Shown here piece after piece: positions 10,515-23,149 of a stretch of DNA of 64,000 bases. Below the pieces are notes generated by a model. It was given only the letters and a program-made list of their open reading frames with translations, was not told the origin of the DNA and did no database searches. The number at the start of each line of letters is the position of its first letter. Position 1 is the stretch's first letter. This DNA is from Symbiodinium natans. Lineage: Eukaryota > Sar > Dinophyceae > Suessiales > Symbiodiniaceae. The translations under genes were made by a program, and so were the position numbers. The stretch is from assembly GCA_905221605.1 (NCBI GenBank), contig CAJNDS010002152.1, positions 494,001-558,000 on the forward strand, given 5' to 3'.

Positions 10515-13270
10515 ATGGCCGTCGGAAAGAACAAGAGACTCACCAAGGGCGGCAAGAAGGGCGGCAAGAAGAAGGCCGGCGATCCTTTTCTCCGAAAAGA
10601 GTGGTATGACATCAAGGCCCCCAGCCTCTCGGCTTGCGATACGAGTCTCCGTAAAGGCTTTTTTTTTGGGGGGGTTCCTGGGTTCCCCAAGTCAAGTGAA
10701 GCTGACGAAGCTGCTTTATGAGACGCAAGGCATGTTCACAGTGCGCCAGTGCGGTAAGACCTTGGTCAGCCGTCGCCCGGCAGCATGAATCCAGCGAAGG
10801 GCACATGGGGTTTGGCATGCAGACGTCGGGTCGATCCAGGTGCACATCGCCACGCATCGATCGCACAATGTACCAGGTTCCTCTAGGTCTCTAGGTAGTT
10901 CGGACGGGCTAGTTCGGCGGAGACAGACTTAATTGATAATATTATGCATGTGCATATTCGCAGAGTGCGCTTCTGTGAAAGAAGGCTGCGCAACCCACAT
11001 TGCCGACCCGTGAGCAAATTTGGCCAGCATCCCATCCTTTCGAAGCTGGTTTATGGGTTGATTGAACTCTGCCACTTCTCCATGGTCTTTAGGGTTTAAG
11101 GTGCAGGGTTCAGGGTTTCGGGTTTAGGGTTTAGGGTTTAGAACTCCAATGCGCGGTATAGTTGGAAGAGGAATCTTCAAGAAAAGCAGTACGCTATAAT
11201 CGCAATCGTATGAAACCCCACGCAAGGCCTGCACCCCGAACCATCGCGAACCTAAACCCTGAACCCTGAACCCTGAACCCTAAACCCTAAACCCGAAACC
11301 CGAAACCCGAAACCCGAAACCCGAAACCCTAAACCCTAAACCCTAAACCCCTAAGCGAATCCCAGGAACGCAGGGTACAAAGATCGCCACGGAGGAGCTC
11401 AAAGGCCGCGTGCTCGAGGCCATCCGGGAGGTGTGTCGTCTTTAGGGAGGTTTTTAGGGGAAGCTTCTTAGGGTTTAGGGTTTAGGGTTTAGGGTTTAGG
11501 GCTTCGGCAGATTTTGCGTTCAGGAGTACTTTTCAGAGGGTTCTCCGGACCCTCCTGGATATGCTCCAGGGGGTGATGGGGTTGTCCATCTTCGGCACTC
11601 GGAGCCCCCCCAAGAAGCTGTTGATGGGGAAGGGGGCCGGCGTGGGCCGGCGTGGTATGGGGCTTGAGGTTTATCATGGGTTCTCCTCCTACCCCCCTCT
11701 TCACTCCCCCCCCCCCCCCCTCGGTTCCCCCCCCCCATAATTAAAACCCCAAACCCTAACCCTAAACCCTAAACCCTTAAGCCTATTTAGGGAGAATTGA
11801 GCCCCCTCAGTCTCGGGCTGCAGGTGAATCTCGCAGACCTCAACAGCGACGAGGACCAGGCCTCCAAGAAGATCCGCCTCTGCATCGAGGAGGCTCGAAG
11901 CAGGAGGGTTTGGGGTTTAGGGTTTAGGGTTTCGGGTTTCGGGAGATGAGGGCCTGGATGTCTGGAGATGCATGGGGCGGAATTCTCGGGCTGGCGCTGC
12001 TTGCTGGCACTCGTTTTCGCCTGTTGAGGTGCAGGGGCGCAGCTGCCTCACCGACTTCCACGGAATGACCTTGACCAGGGACAAGATCTGCTCCTTGATC
12101 AAGAAGTGGCTTGGTCTTGGTTTGCCTCGTAGCAGATAACTGAAGTTGGGTTGCACAACCTCTCAGTCTTCGAAACATGAGCTGAGAGGCCATTCCTTGA
12201 CGCTTCCTTGACGTGTCTTGCGGGAATTTAGCATGACTTGGCGACCCAGGTGGCAGACGCTCATCGAAGCGCACGTGGATGTGAAGACCACGGACAACTA
12301 CGTGGTCCGCATGTTCTGCATTGCCTTCACCAAGCGCCGACAGGACCAGGTGAAGGCAAATTGCTACGCACAGTGCCTGCCTCAGGCGCAAGGCACAGAG
12401 ACGCACATGGCGCTGGGATAGGAAGGCAGGGTTGGGCATTCTCGCCGTGAGGTCTGCGCAGATCCGCAAGATCCGCAAGAAGATGACCGAGATCATGACG
12501 CAGGACGTGCTGACATACTTGCCCTCTTCGAAGAGCCCCCATCCACACCCCCCACTCCCTCTCCCACCTGTGAATGTCCCTGACGGTTGCTCCACATGCT
12601 CCCCCTTGTGCAGGAGGCCAGCAAGGTGGGGGGCTTGGATGCGCTGCGCAAGGGAGCATGTACTTCTGCACAGCATGCCCCTGCGTGCCACAGCGGTATG
12701 CTGAGCTGAACCCACTTTCCAGTTTGGAGCCCACACTGAAACTACAAGCAAGTCAGAGAAACCGAGCGAAGTGACATGCGACACCGGCGAAACCTACCGT
12801 GGCCCTCCTCAAGCGCACGCTCCCTATTTCCCCCAAAGCATGACACACCCCAAGCCCCAAAAGGGAACCAACTTTTCGGATTTGAAGGTCTGGAGCATTT
12901 TAGCTTTGAGCCGTTTCGATATACATAATCGTCAAGGTCCATATATGTATATATATATATATGTATATATATATATACAAGTAGGGATACATGTGTTTGT
13001 GAATACAATACACACACATATCAAAAAGAGAACATCGTTCCATATTGCAACCACCAATTTTCACAGTTGGGTTTCAGGTGCAACTTCGGGAGCTCGTCAA
13101 GAAGCTGATCCCTGAGTCCATCGGCAAGGAGCACGGCTTATTCCCACGGTTTAGGGTTTAGGGTTCAGGGTTCAGGGTTTAGGTTCGGGAATTGCAGCAT
13201 CTTGATGTGAATCCTTACAGTTGAGGTTTGTTGGGGGGTCGCGACTTTGGGAACCGCGCCAAAGTCTGGA

Positions 13271-13312
<42 letters not shown>

Positions 13313-15057
13313 CTCCATCCCCCTCCCCGCCACACGCCGCTAAGCGCCTGACCTCACATATTGTAATCCGTCACAAGACATTGCACTTTTTATATACTAC
13401 ACCAGCCTCAGACGTGAAGCTTGCGGCAAATCACCCGAAGAGCCAAATACCCTTAGCTACGGAATCCTTAACATAACTCATCAGAACCCTACTGTATATC
13501 GTAGTTGAAATCCTGCTGGGCAAGGGGAAAGAGCAAGGGAACCGGCGGTCAGGAGATCGAGAAGCAGGCCCAAGGTATCTTCCCGCTCAAGGAGCCCCGG
13601 TTGGGAACAGGGTTTAGGGTTTAGGGTTTAGGGTTTAGGGTTTAGGGTTTAGGGTTAGGGTTTAGGGTTTAGGGTTGAGGGCCAGTTTAGGGTTCAGGGT
13701 TTAGGGTTTAGGGCCAGTTTAGGGTTTAGGGTTTCGTTCGGGTTTCGGGTTTAGGGTGTATGAAAAGTGGAGTTAGGAGGCGCCCCCAGCACTGGCCTCT
13801 CCCTGCCCAGGACTGCCTCATCCGCAAGGCCTGACATCCTGATAGATTGCGGGCTATAGGGTTTAGGGTTTAGGGTTTAGGGTTTAGGGTTTAGGGTTTA
13901 GTGTTTAGAGGGCCGGGGCTGAAACGAGGGTGGGGGATCATGTGGCCCCGTGCGACGCAGGTGAAGATTCTGAAGAAGCCCAAGTTCGATATCACTAAGC
14001 TGACGCTCGCCCCTCTTGTGGCCCTAAGCCCCCCCCTGAGCCCAACAGGAGCCCCTAAAGTATCCCGAGCCCAAATCTTAATAATTCTTACTACAGCACC
14101 CTACTACGCGCGAGTCCCCTAAGCTTGAACCCGACCTGGTGTTTGCTTTGGGCTCATGCGCCGAACTCCGGCAAACCCAAAAGCTTTAACCTTAAACCCT
14201 AACATCCGAAAGGCCCTATACCCAAAACCCTAAATCCTATAATTGCCAAATCCTACAGACCCTGGATCGTATCTATAGACCCCAAATTGCCCTAAACCCG
14301 AAACCCTAAACCCCGAACCCTAAACCCGAAACCCTAAACCCCAAACCCTAAACCCGAAACCCTAAACCCCAAACCCTAAACCCCGAAACCTAAACCCGAA
14401 ACCCCAAACCCGAAACCCCAAACCCCAAACCCTAAACCCCAAACCCTAAACCCTAAACCCCAAACCCTAAACCCCAAACCCTAAACCCTAAACCCTGAAC
14501 CCAGGATGGAGCTCCACGGGGATGGCGGTCACCTGGCTGGCGTTAGGGAAACGAGGAGGGTTCGCAGGGTTTAGGGTTTAGGGTTTAGGGTTTGGGGTTT
14601 AGGGTTTAGGGTTTGGGGTTTAGGGTTTAGGGTTTGGGGTTTAGGGTTTAGGGTTTGGGGTTTAGGGTTTGGGGTTTACAGTTTCTAGGGTTTAGGGTTT
14701 GGGGTTCGGGGTTTAGGGTTTAGTTAGAGCTTAGGGTATAGGGTATAGGGTTTGTAGGGTTTGTGGGGTTTGTAGGGGTTGAGGAGTTTAGGAGTTCAGC
14801 GTTCAGGGTTAGTCTTTCAGAAGAAGGTGACTGAGGAAGGGAGACCCGGCAGCCGAAAGGGAAGGCTGAGACAGAGCAATTACAAGGACAACAAATTTCC
14901 CGTATTATCCCTTGATGGTGTCAACTACCCAGAATCCCCGTTCGAATGAACCCCTAAACCCTAAAATAATGTTACGCAAGGTGACGACATGGGTGTGGAG
15001 ATGGTCCGCCCCGAAAACGAAGAGGCCGTGAACACCTTGCCCTCCGGCTGGTTCTGA
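10515..15057 (+). CDS. RPS3A: 40S ribosomal protein eS1 (RPS3A), complete, 14 exons
   Basis: This encodes eS1, a small-subunit ribosomal protein near the mRNA exit site. The exons are 10515-10623, 10730-10771, 11366-11418, 11824-11892, 12029-12105, 12250-12372, 12452-12503, 12614-12655, 13078-13128, 13553-13591, 13811-13828, 13961-13998, 14505-14539 and 14981-15057. They total 825 nt, giving 274 aa plus TGA, close to the usual 264 or so. Family landmarks appear in order: the basic start [124 protein letters not shown] and MELHGDGG. The 11th exon is only 18 nt. Of 13 introns, three start GT (10772, 12106, 12373), seven GC and three GA; all end in AG. The C-terminal tail (ending TLPSGWF) is the least certain join. 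Confidence 0.96.
11086..11145 (+). repeat. TTTAGGG array in RPS3A intron 2
   Basis: TTTAGGG units with GTTCAGGG and GTTTCGGG variants in the middle of the 594-nt intron. They precede the complementary array at 11247-11353. Confidence 0.9.
11247..11353 (-). repeat. CCCTAAA array in RPS3A intron 2
   Basis: CCCTGAA, CCCTAAA and a block of five CCCGAAA variants near the 3' end of the intron. A matching G-then-C pair occurs in intron 3 (about 11468-11505 and 11743-11781). Confidence 0.9.
13610..13765 (+). repeat. TTTAGGG array in RPS3A intron 10
   Basis: The array fills most of the 219-nt intron and starts about 20 bp after the donor. A further TTTAGGG block at 13858-13908 occupies the next intron. 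Confidence 0.95.
14190..14503 (-). repeat. CCCTAAA/CCCCAAA array in RPS3A intron 12
   Basis: About 40 units alternating CCCTAAA, CCCCAAA and CCCGAAA in partly regular order, running up to the acceptor before the exon at 14505. The alternation suggests amplification of two- and three-unit blocks. Confidence 0.95.
14565..14765 (+). repeat. TTTAGGG/TTTGGGG array in RPS3A intron 13
   Basis: A regular alternation of TTTAGGG and TTTGGGG beginning about 25 bp after the donor. It nearly mirrors the C-rich array across the 35-nt exon, so the exon sits between complementary arrays. Confidence 0.95.
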
Positions 15058-15996
15058 TATGCGGATCCGGAACATAAAGGGGGCCAGCCGCACGATGCAC
15101 CTGCTAAGGACGGCCGATGTTGCGGCTGCTGCTGAAGACGACTAGAGTCTACAGAGGAGCTTGTGGCGACTCTTTGCTAGCATGGCCTCAGAGCCTCAGG
15201 GCGCCACGAGAAGCCGTGAATTAGCCCTGCCCTGCAGGAGAGTCAGAATTGGAGAGCCAAGAAATGAGATGCGACAGTACCGATAGCATGCCTTAGGGCT
15301 AGGAGTGGACCACGGCAACGGATCACAGCGAAAAAGAGGTGCGCAAAGCGTTGCCTGCCTTGCTTCTGCGCCTGCTGGAGATGCCGCAACGGGGCATCCC
15401 AAAATACGGGCATTTCCCAAAATAGGGGGTACCCCTTTTCTACTCCAAAAATAGAAGAGAATCAGAATCCCCCTAAAAAAGGGACCCCCAAAAAGGGCAC
15501 CCCCTCATCTTCGGACACTTCCACATGAAAAGCCCCCTGCAAGCCCAAGGCACGGAGCGCTTCGGACATTTTCGGCGCCATCCAAGGAGCCGCGGCCTGA
15601 GCCGGTTGCGAAGGGGCCGCAATTAACAAGATAGGGTTTTGGGGGGGTCGAGGGTTTAGGGTTTAGGGTTTAGGGTTAAGGGTTAGTAGAAGTATATAGG
15701 GACCAGAAGGGTTTAGTAGTAGCAATTATTCGGACCCATAGTTCGTCCGACGCGGCGCCGAATTCTATGTTGTCCTTCCTGGGAGCCCTGTATCCGACAC
15801 AGCCAGAAACAAGAGAGCCCTATGTCAAACAACTAGGGCCGTAGACCCCCCAAACCCTAAACCCTAAACCCTAAACCCTAAGCCCTAAACCTTAAGCCCT
15901 AAGCCCTAAGCCCTAAGCCCTAAAGCCCTAAGCCCTAAGCCCTAAGCCCTAAAGCCCTAAAGCCCTAAAGCCCTAAGCCCTAAGCCCTAAACCCAG
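15058..15996. other. intergenic; no gene recognised
   Basis: The stretch follows the RPS3A stop. It contains a short imperfect hairpin at about 15415-15510 resembling family C elements, a TTTAGGG block at about 15655-15685, and an array at 15850-15993 in which GCCCTAA and GCCCTAAA variants dominate. Confidence 0.5.
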
Positions 15997-16060
15997 GGCC
16001 CTGCACCTCAGCCTCCTGGCCCTGGCACTCCAGCCAATCGAGGCACATGTGCTGCTTCGA
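15997..16060 (+). other. candidate exon, unidentified
   Basis: A 64-nt island bounded by an AG acceptor after the CCCTAAG array and a GC donor followed at once by TTTAGGG. One frame is open and reads as a helix-like segment containing LSLLALALQPIEAHVLL. The flanking pattern is the one seen around proven exons in this window. The gene is not identified. Confidence 0.4.
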
Positions 16061-16554
16061 GCTTAGGGTTTAGGGTTTAGGGTGAGCAGCAGGTACACCA
16101 GGTCGGAGGTATCAGGTGCCCGGCGGCATTCTGGGAAATACATGGCAGCAAGTTGCTCGAACTTACTTTGGCCATCGTCGCGGCTTTGGAACGCGTCCCG
16201 CCCGAACTTTGGTGTTGCCATGCGCAGACCATGACACCTACCGAGCAAGGTCTCCCTAAAGACTAAACCCTAAACCCTAAACCCTACACCCTAAACCCTA
16301 AACCCCGCTCACTTGGCAGGATGTGCCGGCTGAGTCTGACACTCATCTTTGCCATCCCGTAGCCTTTTGCCGAGCGCCGTTAGCTGCCAGCCTCTACCAA
16401 TACCTGAGTTCTTGAAGCTTGTGCGTGCCCAGCTTGATGTGCTTGATGTTGAGGGTCACTCGCTCATTCGGTTCTTAGCCTGTGCACTCGCTGCCGCAGC
16501 AGTTAGGCACAAGGCGGGGTGGGGGGGCAAAGGGGCCCCCCCCTCTTGCGAGAG

Positions 16555-19500
16555 ATGGAGGTGAGCTCCCCATGCTTCCTCCAGCCGGCAGTGCTTCCCA
16601 AGCCTGCCAGGACAGGGCGCGAGGGCCGCCGACAAGCTCCTCTTTCAGCCCCTGGGGCAGGTGCTCCGGCCCTGGGGGCCTCGGCCATCCTGGCTCTGGC
16701 CGCACTTCAGCGCAAGAAGTCCGGCCGGCTCCTTAGTGGCTGCTCTTTGATGCTCAGGAGTTGCTAAAGGTCAGATTGAAGGCTAAGATGTCGAAGCATC
16801 GAGTATACGCTATATGCCATGAGATGACACGAGCTCTCTGCCAACCTCTGCTCGTTCCGTCACTGCACTCAGGTGCTGGACGTTCTGCACGGAGCAAGGC
16901 TGTCGCGGTTCAGGCGACGGATGCGGCGGTCGATGTCGACGCATGGAGGCGGGGATTTCGGGAAGCCGATGAGCTGGAAGACGGGTTCTACTTCCTGGAT
17001 GACGTCCAAGGTCTTCCCAAAGACCTTTGCGGCACCTACTTCCGAAATGGACCTGGCAAGTTCCAGGAAGGGCAGAGTAAGGTAGTTCACGAGCTCGATG
17101 GCGATGGGTTCGTCTTGGCTCTTACCTTCCAGGATGGGCGCGTCTGCGTCCGACATCGGCTCGTTCAGACGCAGGGCTTGCTCAGAGACAAGTTCGCCAA
17201 GCGGATCTTTGCCAAAGGCTACTATGGCACACCTCCTGCTGAGGGAGGCACTGCCCTAGATCCCCGCAAGGGCTTCCCCAAGCACACGGCCAACGCAGGC
17301 ATGATCTTCTGGGAAGAGCAGCTCCTGGCCGTCGGGACAGCGGGCGCCACGAAACCTTACATGATCGACCCCGCCACTTTGGGCACCGTGCTGGGGAATG
17401 AGGACGAGGGCTCCTGGAATCTGGACGGAGCCTTGGACAGCGAGACCGGCTTTGGCTCCTGTCCAAAGGTTTCTGGGTCATTGTTGAAAACCTTTTACAT
17501 CTTTATGAATACTTTAAACCCAACAAGGAACAGAAATGATGAGAGTTAATAGTACCCCAACAATGGTGCAGGTTTGTGGCACGGAGGGCTGCCTGAGCTT
17601 CATCGATCAGACGCCCTCGCTGGCTTCGACGACGGTGAAGTACCTGGAGTTCGCCCCCGGAGCTTGGAGGCCCCGGTACCCGAAACCCCGCGAGTTCTCG
17701 GTGGGTGGCTTCACGCGCTTTGCCGACTTCGCCATCACGCCCAAGTGGCTGGTCCCTTGGGGGCGAGGTGAACCCTAAAGGAACCCTAAAGGGTTTATGG
17801 CACACACCTTCATAGGAATTATGCTAGCACAGGGTATATGACTCAGAAGTTTAGGATTCTGTGGCTCATATTACCTTAACAGTGAGTTATAGTACTACCC
17901 GGGTATAATGACGCCCAATTTTCGGCGCTCTTAACTCGTCTCCAAGGTCCTTGCCAAGCCGCCACTGAAGGCGGATGGCCTTGGCGCGGCCTTCGGCAAG
18001 ACCTTTGCGGAGGTGCTGGAGTTCGATCCTCGGCAGGGTTTGGGGATATGTGTGCATTGTTTTTGGGTTTAAGAGGATCTTGTTATAAAGGAACCCCTAA
18101 ACACAAACCCTGAAACCCTCAACCCTAAACCCTAAACCCTATGGTTCAGAGGCTTCTTCCAGGGCCCTCCCAGGATCCCTCGGGCGCCGGGGAGCTCATC
18201 TTTGCCACGCGCCTGCGCCGGGACGAGCAGGAGATCACGGTTCCCGTGGACTCCTTGGTCTGTGAGGAGTTTGCTAACGCCTTCGAGGACACGGAAGTAG
18301 GGTTTAGCGTTTAGGGTTTAGGGTTTAGGTTTAGGGTTTAGGGTTTAGGGTTTAGGGTTCAGGGACGGAAGTGCGAGTAAGTATGTTGCTGAGAACCACT
18401 GATGGTGCAATGAGACTGTTCGCGGTCTCCTCTGTCTATTCTGAGATACTTGTCACGATGCGAAGCTATAGTCGCAGCAGTAGGCTTGCGGCACAATTCC
18501 GGCACGACGGGATGCTCGCTCTCGGGCGTGCCCCAGCCTAAAAGGGCTTGCCGGCTGATGCTCATGCTGTCGGGCGTGACTGGCGTGACCCACCCTAAAA
18601 GGTTTGCCGGCTGATGCCGGTTGATGCTCATGATGCTCGCTGTCGGGCGTGACTGGCGTGACCCAGCCTAAAGGGCTTGCCGGCTGATGCTCATGATGCT
18701 CGCTGTCGGGCGTGACTGGCGTGACCCAGCCTAAAAGGGCTTGCCGGCTGATGCTCATGATGCTCGCTGTCGGGCGTGACTGGCGTGACCCACCCTAAAA
18801 GGCTTGCCGGCTGATGCTCATGATGCTCGCTGTCGGGCGTGACTGGCGTGACCCAGCCTAAAGGGCTTGCCGGCTGATGCTCATGATGCTCGCTGTCGGG
18901 ACTGGCGTGACCCAGCCTAAAAGGCTTGCCGCTGATGCTCATGATGCTCGCTGTCCGGGCGTGACTGGCGTGACCCACCCTAAAGGGCTGCCCTGAAACG
19001 GCGTGACCCACCCTAAGGGCTTGCCGGCTGATGCTCATGATGCTCGCTGTCGGGCGTGACTGGCGTGACCCACCCTAAAGGGCTTGCCGGCTGATGCTCA
19101 TGATGCTCGCTGTCGGGCGTGACTGGCGTGACCCACCCTAAAGGGCTTGCCGGCTGATGCTCATGATGCTCGCTGTCGGGCGTGACTGGCGTGACCCACC
19201 CTAAAAGGGCTTGCCGGCTGATGCTCATGATGCTCGCTGTCGGGCGTGACTGGCGTGACCCACCCTAAAGGGCTTGCCGGCTGATGCTCATGATGCTCGC
19301 TGTCGGGCGTCGGCTTAAAAGGGCTTGCCGGCTGATGCTCATGATGCTCGCTGTCGGCGTGACTGGCGTCTAAAGGGCGCGCTGACGTGGGCGTGACCCA
19401 CCCTAAAGGGCGTTGCTGGCGGCTGATGCTCATGATGCTCGCTGTCGGGCGGACTGGCGTGACCCACCCTAAAGGGCTTGCCGCTGATGCTCATGATGCT

Positions 19501-22500
19501 CGCTGTTGGGCGTGACTGGCGTGACCCACCCTAAAAGGGCTTGCCGGCTGATGCTCATGATGCTCGCTGTCGCGTGACTGGCGTGACCCACCATACAGGC
19601 TTGCCGCTGATGCTCATGATGCTCGCTGTCGGGCGGACTGGCGTGACAACCCCCTAAAGGCTTGCCAGCTGATGCTCATATGCTCTCTGGCGTGACTGGT
19701 TGAGACCCCCCTAAAGTCTTGCCGCTGATGCCATGATGCTCGCTGTCAGGGCGTGACTGGCGGGACCGCCACCCTAAGGGCTTGCCGGCTGATGCTCTGA
19801 TTCTCGCTTCGGGCGTGCCTGTCGTGACCCAGCCTAAAGTTCTTGCCGGCTGATGCTCATGATGCTCGCTGTCGGGCGTGACTGGCGTGACCCACCCTAA
19901 AGGGCTTGCCGGCTGATGCTCATGATGCTCGCTGTCGGGCGTGACTGGCGTGACCCACCCTAAAAGGGCTTGCCGGCTGATGCTCATGATGTTCGCTGTC
20001 GGGCGTGACTGGCGTGACCCACCCTAAAGGGCTTGCCGGCTGATGCTCATGATGCTCGCTGTCGGGCGTGACTGGCGTGACCCACCCTAAAGGGCTTGCC
20101 GACTGATGCTCATGATGCTCGCTGTTGGGCGTGACTGGCGTGACCCACCCTAAAGGGCTTGCCGACTGATGCTCATGATGCTCGCTCTGTTGGGCGTGAC
20201 TGGCGTGACCCTAAGGGCTTGCCGTATGCTCAAAGGGGGCTTGCCGGCTGATGCTCATGATGCTCGCTGTCGGGCGTGACTGGCGTGACCCACCCTAAAG
20301 GGCTTGCCGGCTGATGCTCATGATGCTCGCTGTCGGGCGTGACTGGCATGACCCACCCTAAAAGGCTTGCCGGCTGATGCTCATGATGCTCGCTGGGCGT
20401 GACTGGCGTGAGCCACCCTAAAGGGCTTGCCGGCTGATGCTCATGATGCTCGCTGTTGGGCGTGACTGGCGTGAGCCACCCTAAAGGGATTTGCCGGCTG
20501 ATGCTCATGATGCTCGCTGTCGGGCATGACTGGCGTGAGCCACCCTAAAGGGCTTGCCGGCTGATGCTCATGATGCTCGCTGTCGGGCGTGACTGGCGTG
20601 ACCCACCCTAAAAGGCTTTCCGGCTGATGCTCATGATGCTCGCTGGGCGTGACTGGCGTGAGCCACCCTAAAGGGCTTGCCGGCTGATGCTCATGATGCT
20701 CGCTGTCGGGCGTGACTGGCGTGAGCCACCCTAAAGGGCTTGCCGGCTGATGCTCATGATGCTCGCTGTCGGGCGTGACTGGCGTGACCCACCCTAAAAG
20801 GCTTGCCGGCTGATGCTCATGATGCTCGCTGGGCGTGACTGGCGTGAGCCACCCTAAAGTGCTTGCCGGCTGATGCTCATGATGCTCGCTGTGGGGCGTG
20901 ACTGGCGTGAGCCACCCTAAAGGGCTTGCCGGCTGATGCTCATGATGCTCGCTGTCGGGCGTGACTGGCGTGACCCACCCTAAAGGGCTTGCCGGCTGAT
21001 GCTCATGATGCTCGCTGTCGGGCGTGACTGGCGTGAGCCACCCTAAAGGGCCTGCCGGCTGATGCTCATGATGCCCGCTGTCGGGCGTGACTGGCGTGAG
21101 CCACCCTAAAGGCCTTGCCGGCTGGTGCTGATGATGCTCGCCGTCGGGCGTGACTGGCGTGACCCACCCTAAAGGGCTTGCCGGCTGATGCTCATGATGC
21201 TCGCTGTCGGGCGTCGCCTTAAAGGGCTTGCCGGCTGATGCTCATGATGCTCGCTGTCGGGCGTGACTGGCGTGACCCACCCTAAAGGGCTTGCCGGCTG
21301 ATGTTTTCCGTTGGGCGTGACTGGCGTGAGCTACCCTAAAGGGCTTGATGCTCGTCGGGCGTGACTGGCGTAAGGCTGATGCTCATGATGCTCGCTGTCG
21401 GGCGGGACTGGCGTGAGCCACCCTACAGGGCTTGCCGGCTGATGCTCATGATGCTCGCTGTCGGGCGTGACTGGCGTGAGCCACCTAAAGGGCTTGCCGG
21501 CTGATGCTCATGATGCTCGCTGTCGGGCGTGACTGGCGTGAGCCACCCTAAAGGGCTTGCCGGCTGATGCTCATGATGCTCGCTGTCGGGCGTGACTGGC
21601 GTGACCCCCCGTAAAGGGCTTGCCGGCTGATGCTCACGATGTTTGCTGTTGGGCGTAAAGGGCTTGCTTGCCGAGTGATCCTCATGATGCTCGTGACGCA
21701 CCCTAAAGGGCTTGCCGGCTGATGCTCATGATGCTCTGATGCTCATGATGCTCGCCGTCGGGCGTGACTGGCGTGAGCCGCCCTAAAGGGCTTGCCGGCT
21801 GATGCTCATGATGCTCGCCGTCGGGCGTGACTGGCGTGACCCACCCTAAAAGGCCTGCCGGCTGATGCTCATGATGCTCGCCGTCGGGCGTGACTGGCGT
21901 GAGCCGCCCTAAAGGGCTTGCCGGCTGATGCTCATGATGCTCGCCGTCGGGCGTGACTGGCGTGACCCACCCTAAAAGGCCTGCCGGCTGATGCTCATGA
22001 TGCTCTGTCGGGCGTGACAAGGGGCGGTAGGCCCCAAGCCCTAAACTCCAACTCCTAAACCCTAGGCCCTAAACCCGAAACTCCTAAACCCTAGGCTCTA
22101 AACCCTTAACTCCTAAACTAGTCCGAAACACTGGGCCCTTAACCCTAAACTCCTAAACCTAAACTTCCAAACCCTGCTGCAAACTCCTAAACCCGAAGTC
22201 CGAAACCTCAGGCCCTAAACCCTAAACTCCTAAACCCGAAACCCTGAACCAGGATCCCTGGGCCCTTTAAGTGTTCCTGCTACTTCTGACTACCAGCCAA
22301 AAAAATGGTGGTTTCCGAAATCAGGGGTAAACACCTTTTTGGCATCCTTATTATAAGGGGATCCTACTATTTGGGCCCTTATTTTCGTAAACCCCATATT
22401 GTGTATGTAAGAATAGTCTTGCATCACAAAAAGATAGTCTGTTTCGAACGGTGACGAACGATGCCCGGAACGTCATCAATAGATTTGATCCGTGCCTGGC

Positions 22501-23064
22501 ACTGGCCGCATGCTCCTTGCCTCCACGACTACCCGGAACCCACAAGCCCAAAACCCCCCCTTCGACACGGGTACCCGAAACCCTATAGACCCTCAATTCC
22601 ACCTTTAGAGTGATGGAGGACGGTGGTGCGCGCATCGTAGTGGACATGGTGGCTGCCACACGCTGGGAGCTTGGCAGCAGCGATGCTGCAAGACCGCGCT
22701 GGGAGGACCAGGATCCCTGCAACATGCCCAAGCGCTCGCTCGTGCGCTATGAGGCGCATGTCTGAAAGCTTGGAACTGCTACCCCTCAGTTTTTGGCACG
22801 GCAAGCAGGAGGAGACGAATCTTTACTCCACCCTACCCTTGCTCTAAGCGTCTCCTCCTGTTGCTACGTATAGCTTGCACTTGCAACTTACTACGTATTG
22901 TATATTACTACTATCTACGAACCTCTTATTATGTACCACCCAGTTCCTGTAGTACTTGGTACTTGGTAAGTACTTGTTCGGCGCTGTTTACTGTTGACTA
23001 TACTCTGCGTAGCCCTTACAACTCTGGCTATTTGTTGCATAGTCTCACTTACCATCTACTACTG

Positions 23065-23149
<85 letters not shown>

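Noticed and set aside
10289-10866. Several frames on both strands overlapping the RPS3A start
   Set aside because: They overlap a conserved ribosomal protein exon and show no family motif; they are shadows.
16482-16736. Alternative first exon of the dioxygenase-like gene in another frame
   Set aside because: It cannot be joined in phase to the exon at 16873. The frame of 16555-16735 can, by a GT-AG intron, and it encodes a plausible targeting sequence.
18359-22020. Repeat proteins with a 21-residue unit on the minus strand, and a CRISPR-like look
   Set aside because: The 63-bp units are contiguous without unique spacers, so this is a minisatellite and not CRISPR. It is intronic, and its frames break at indels.
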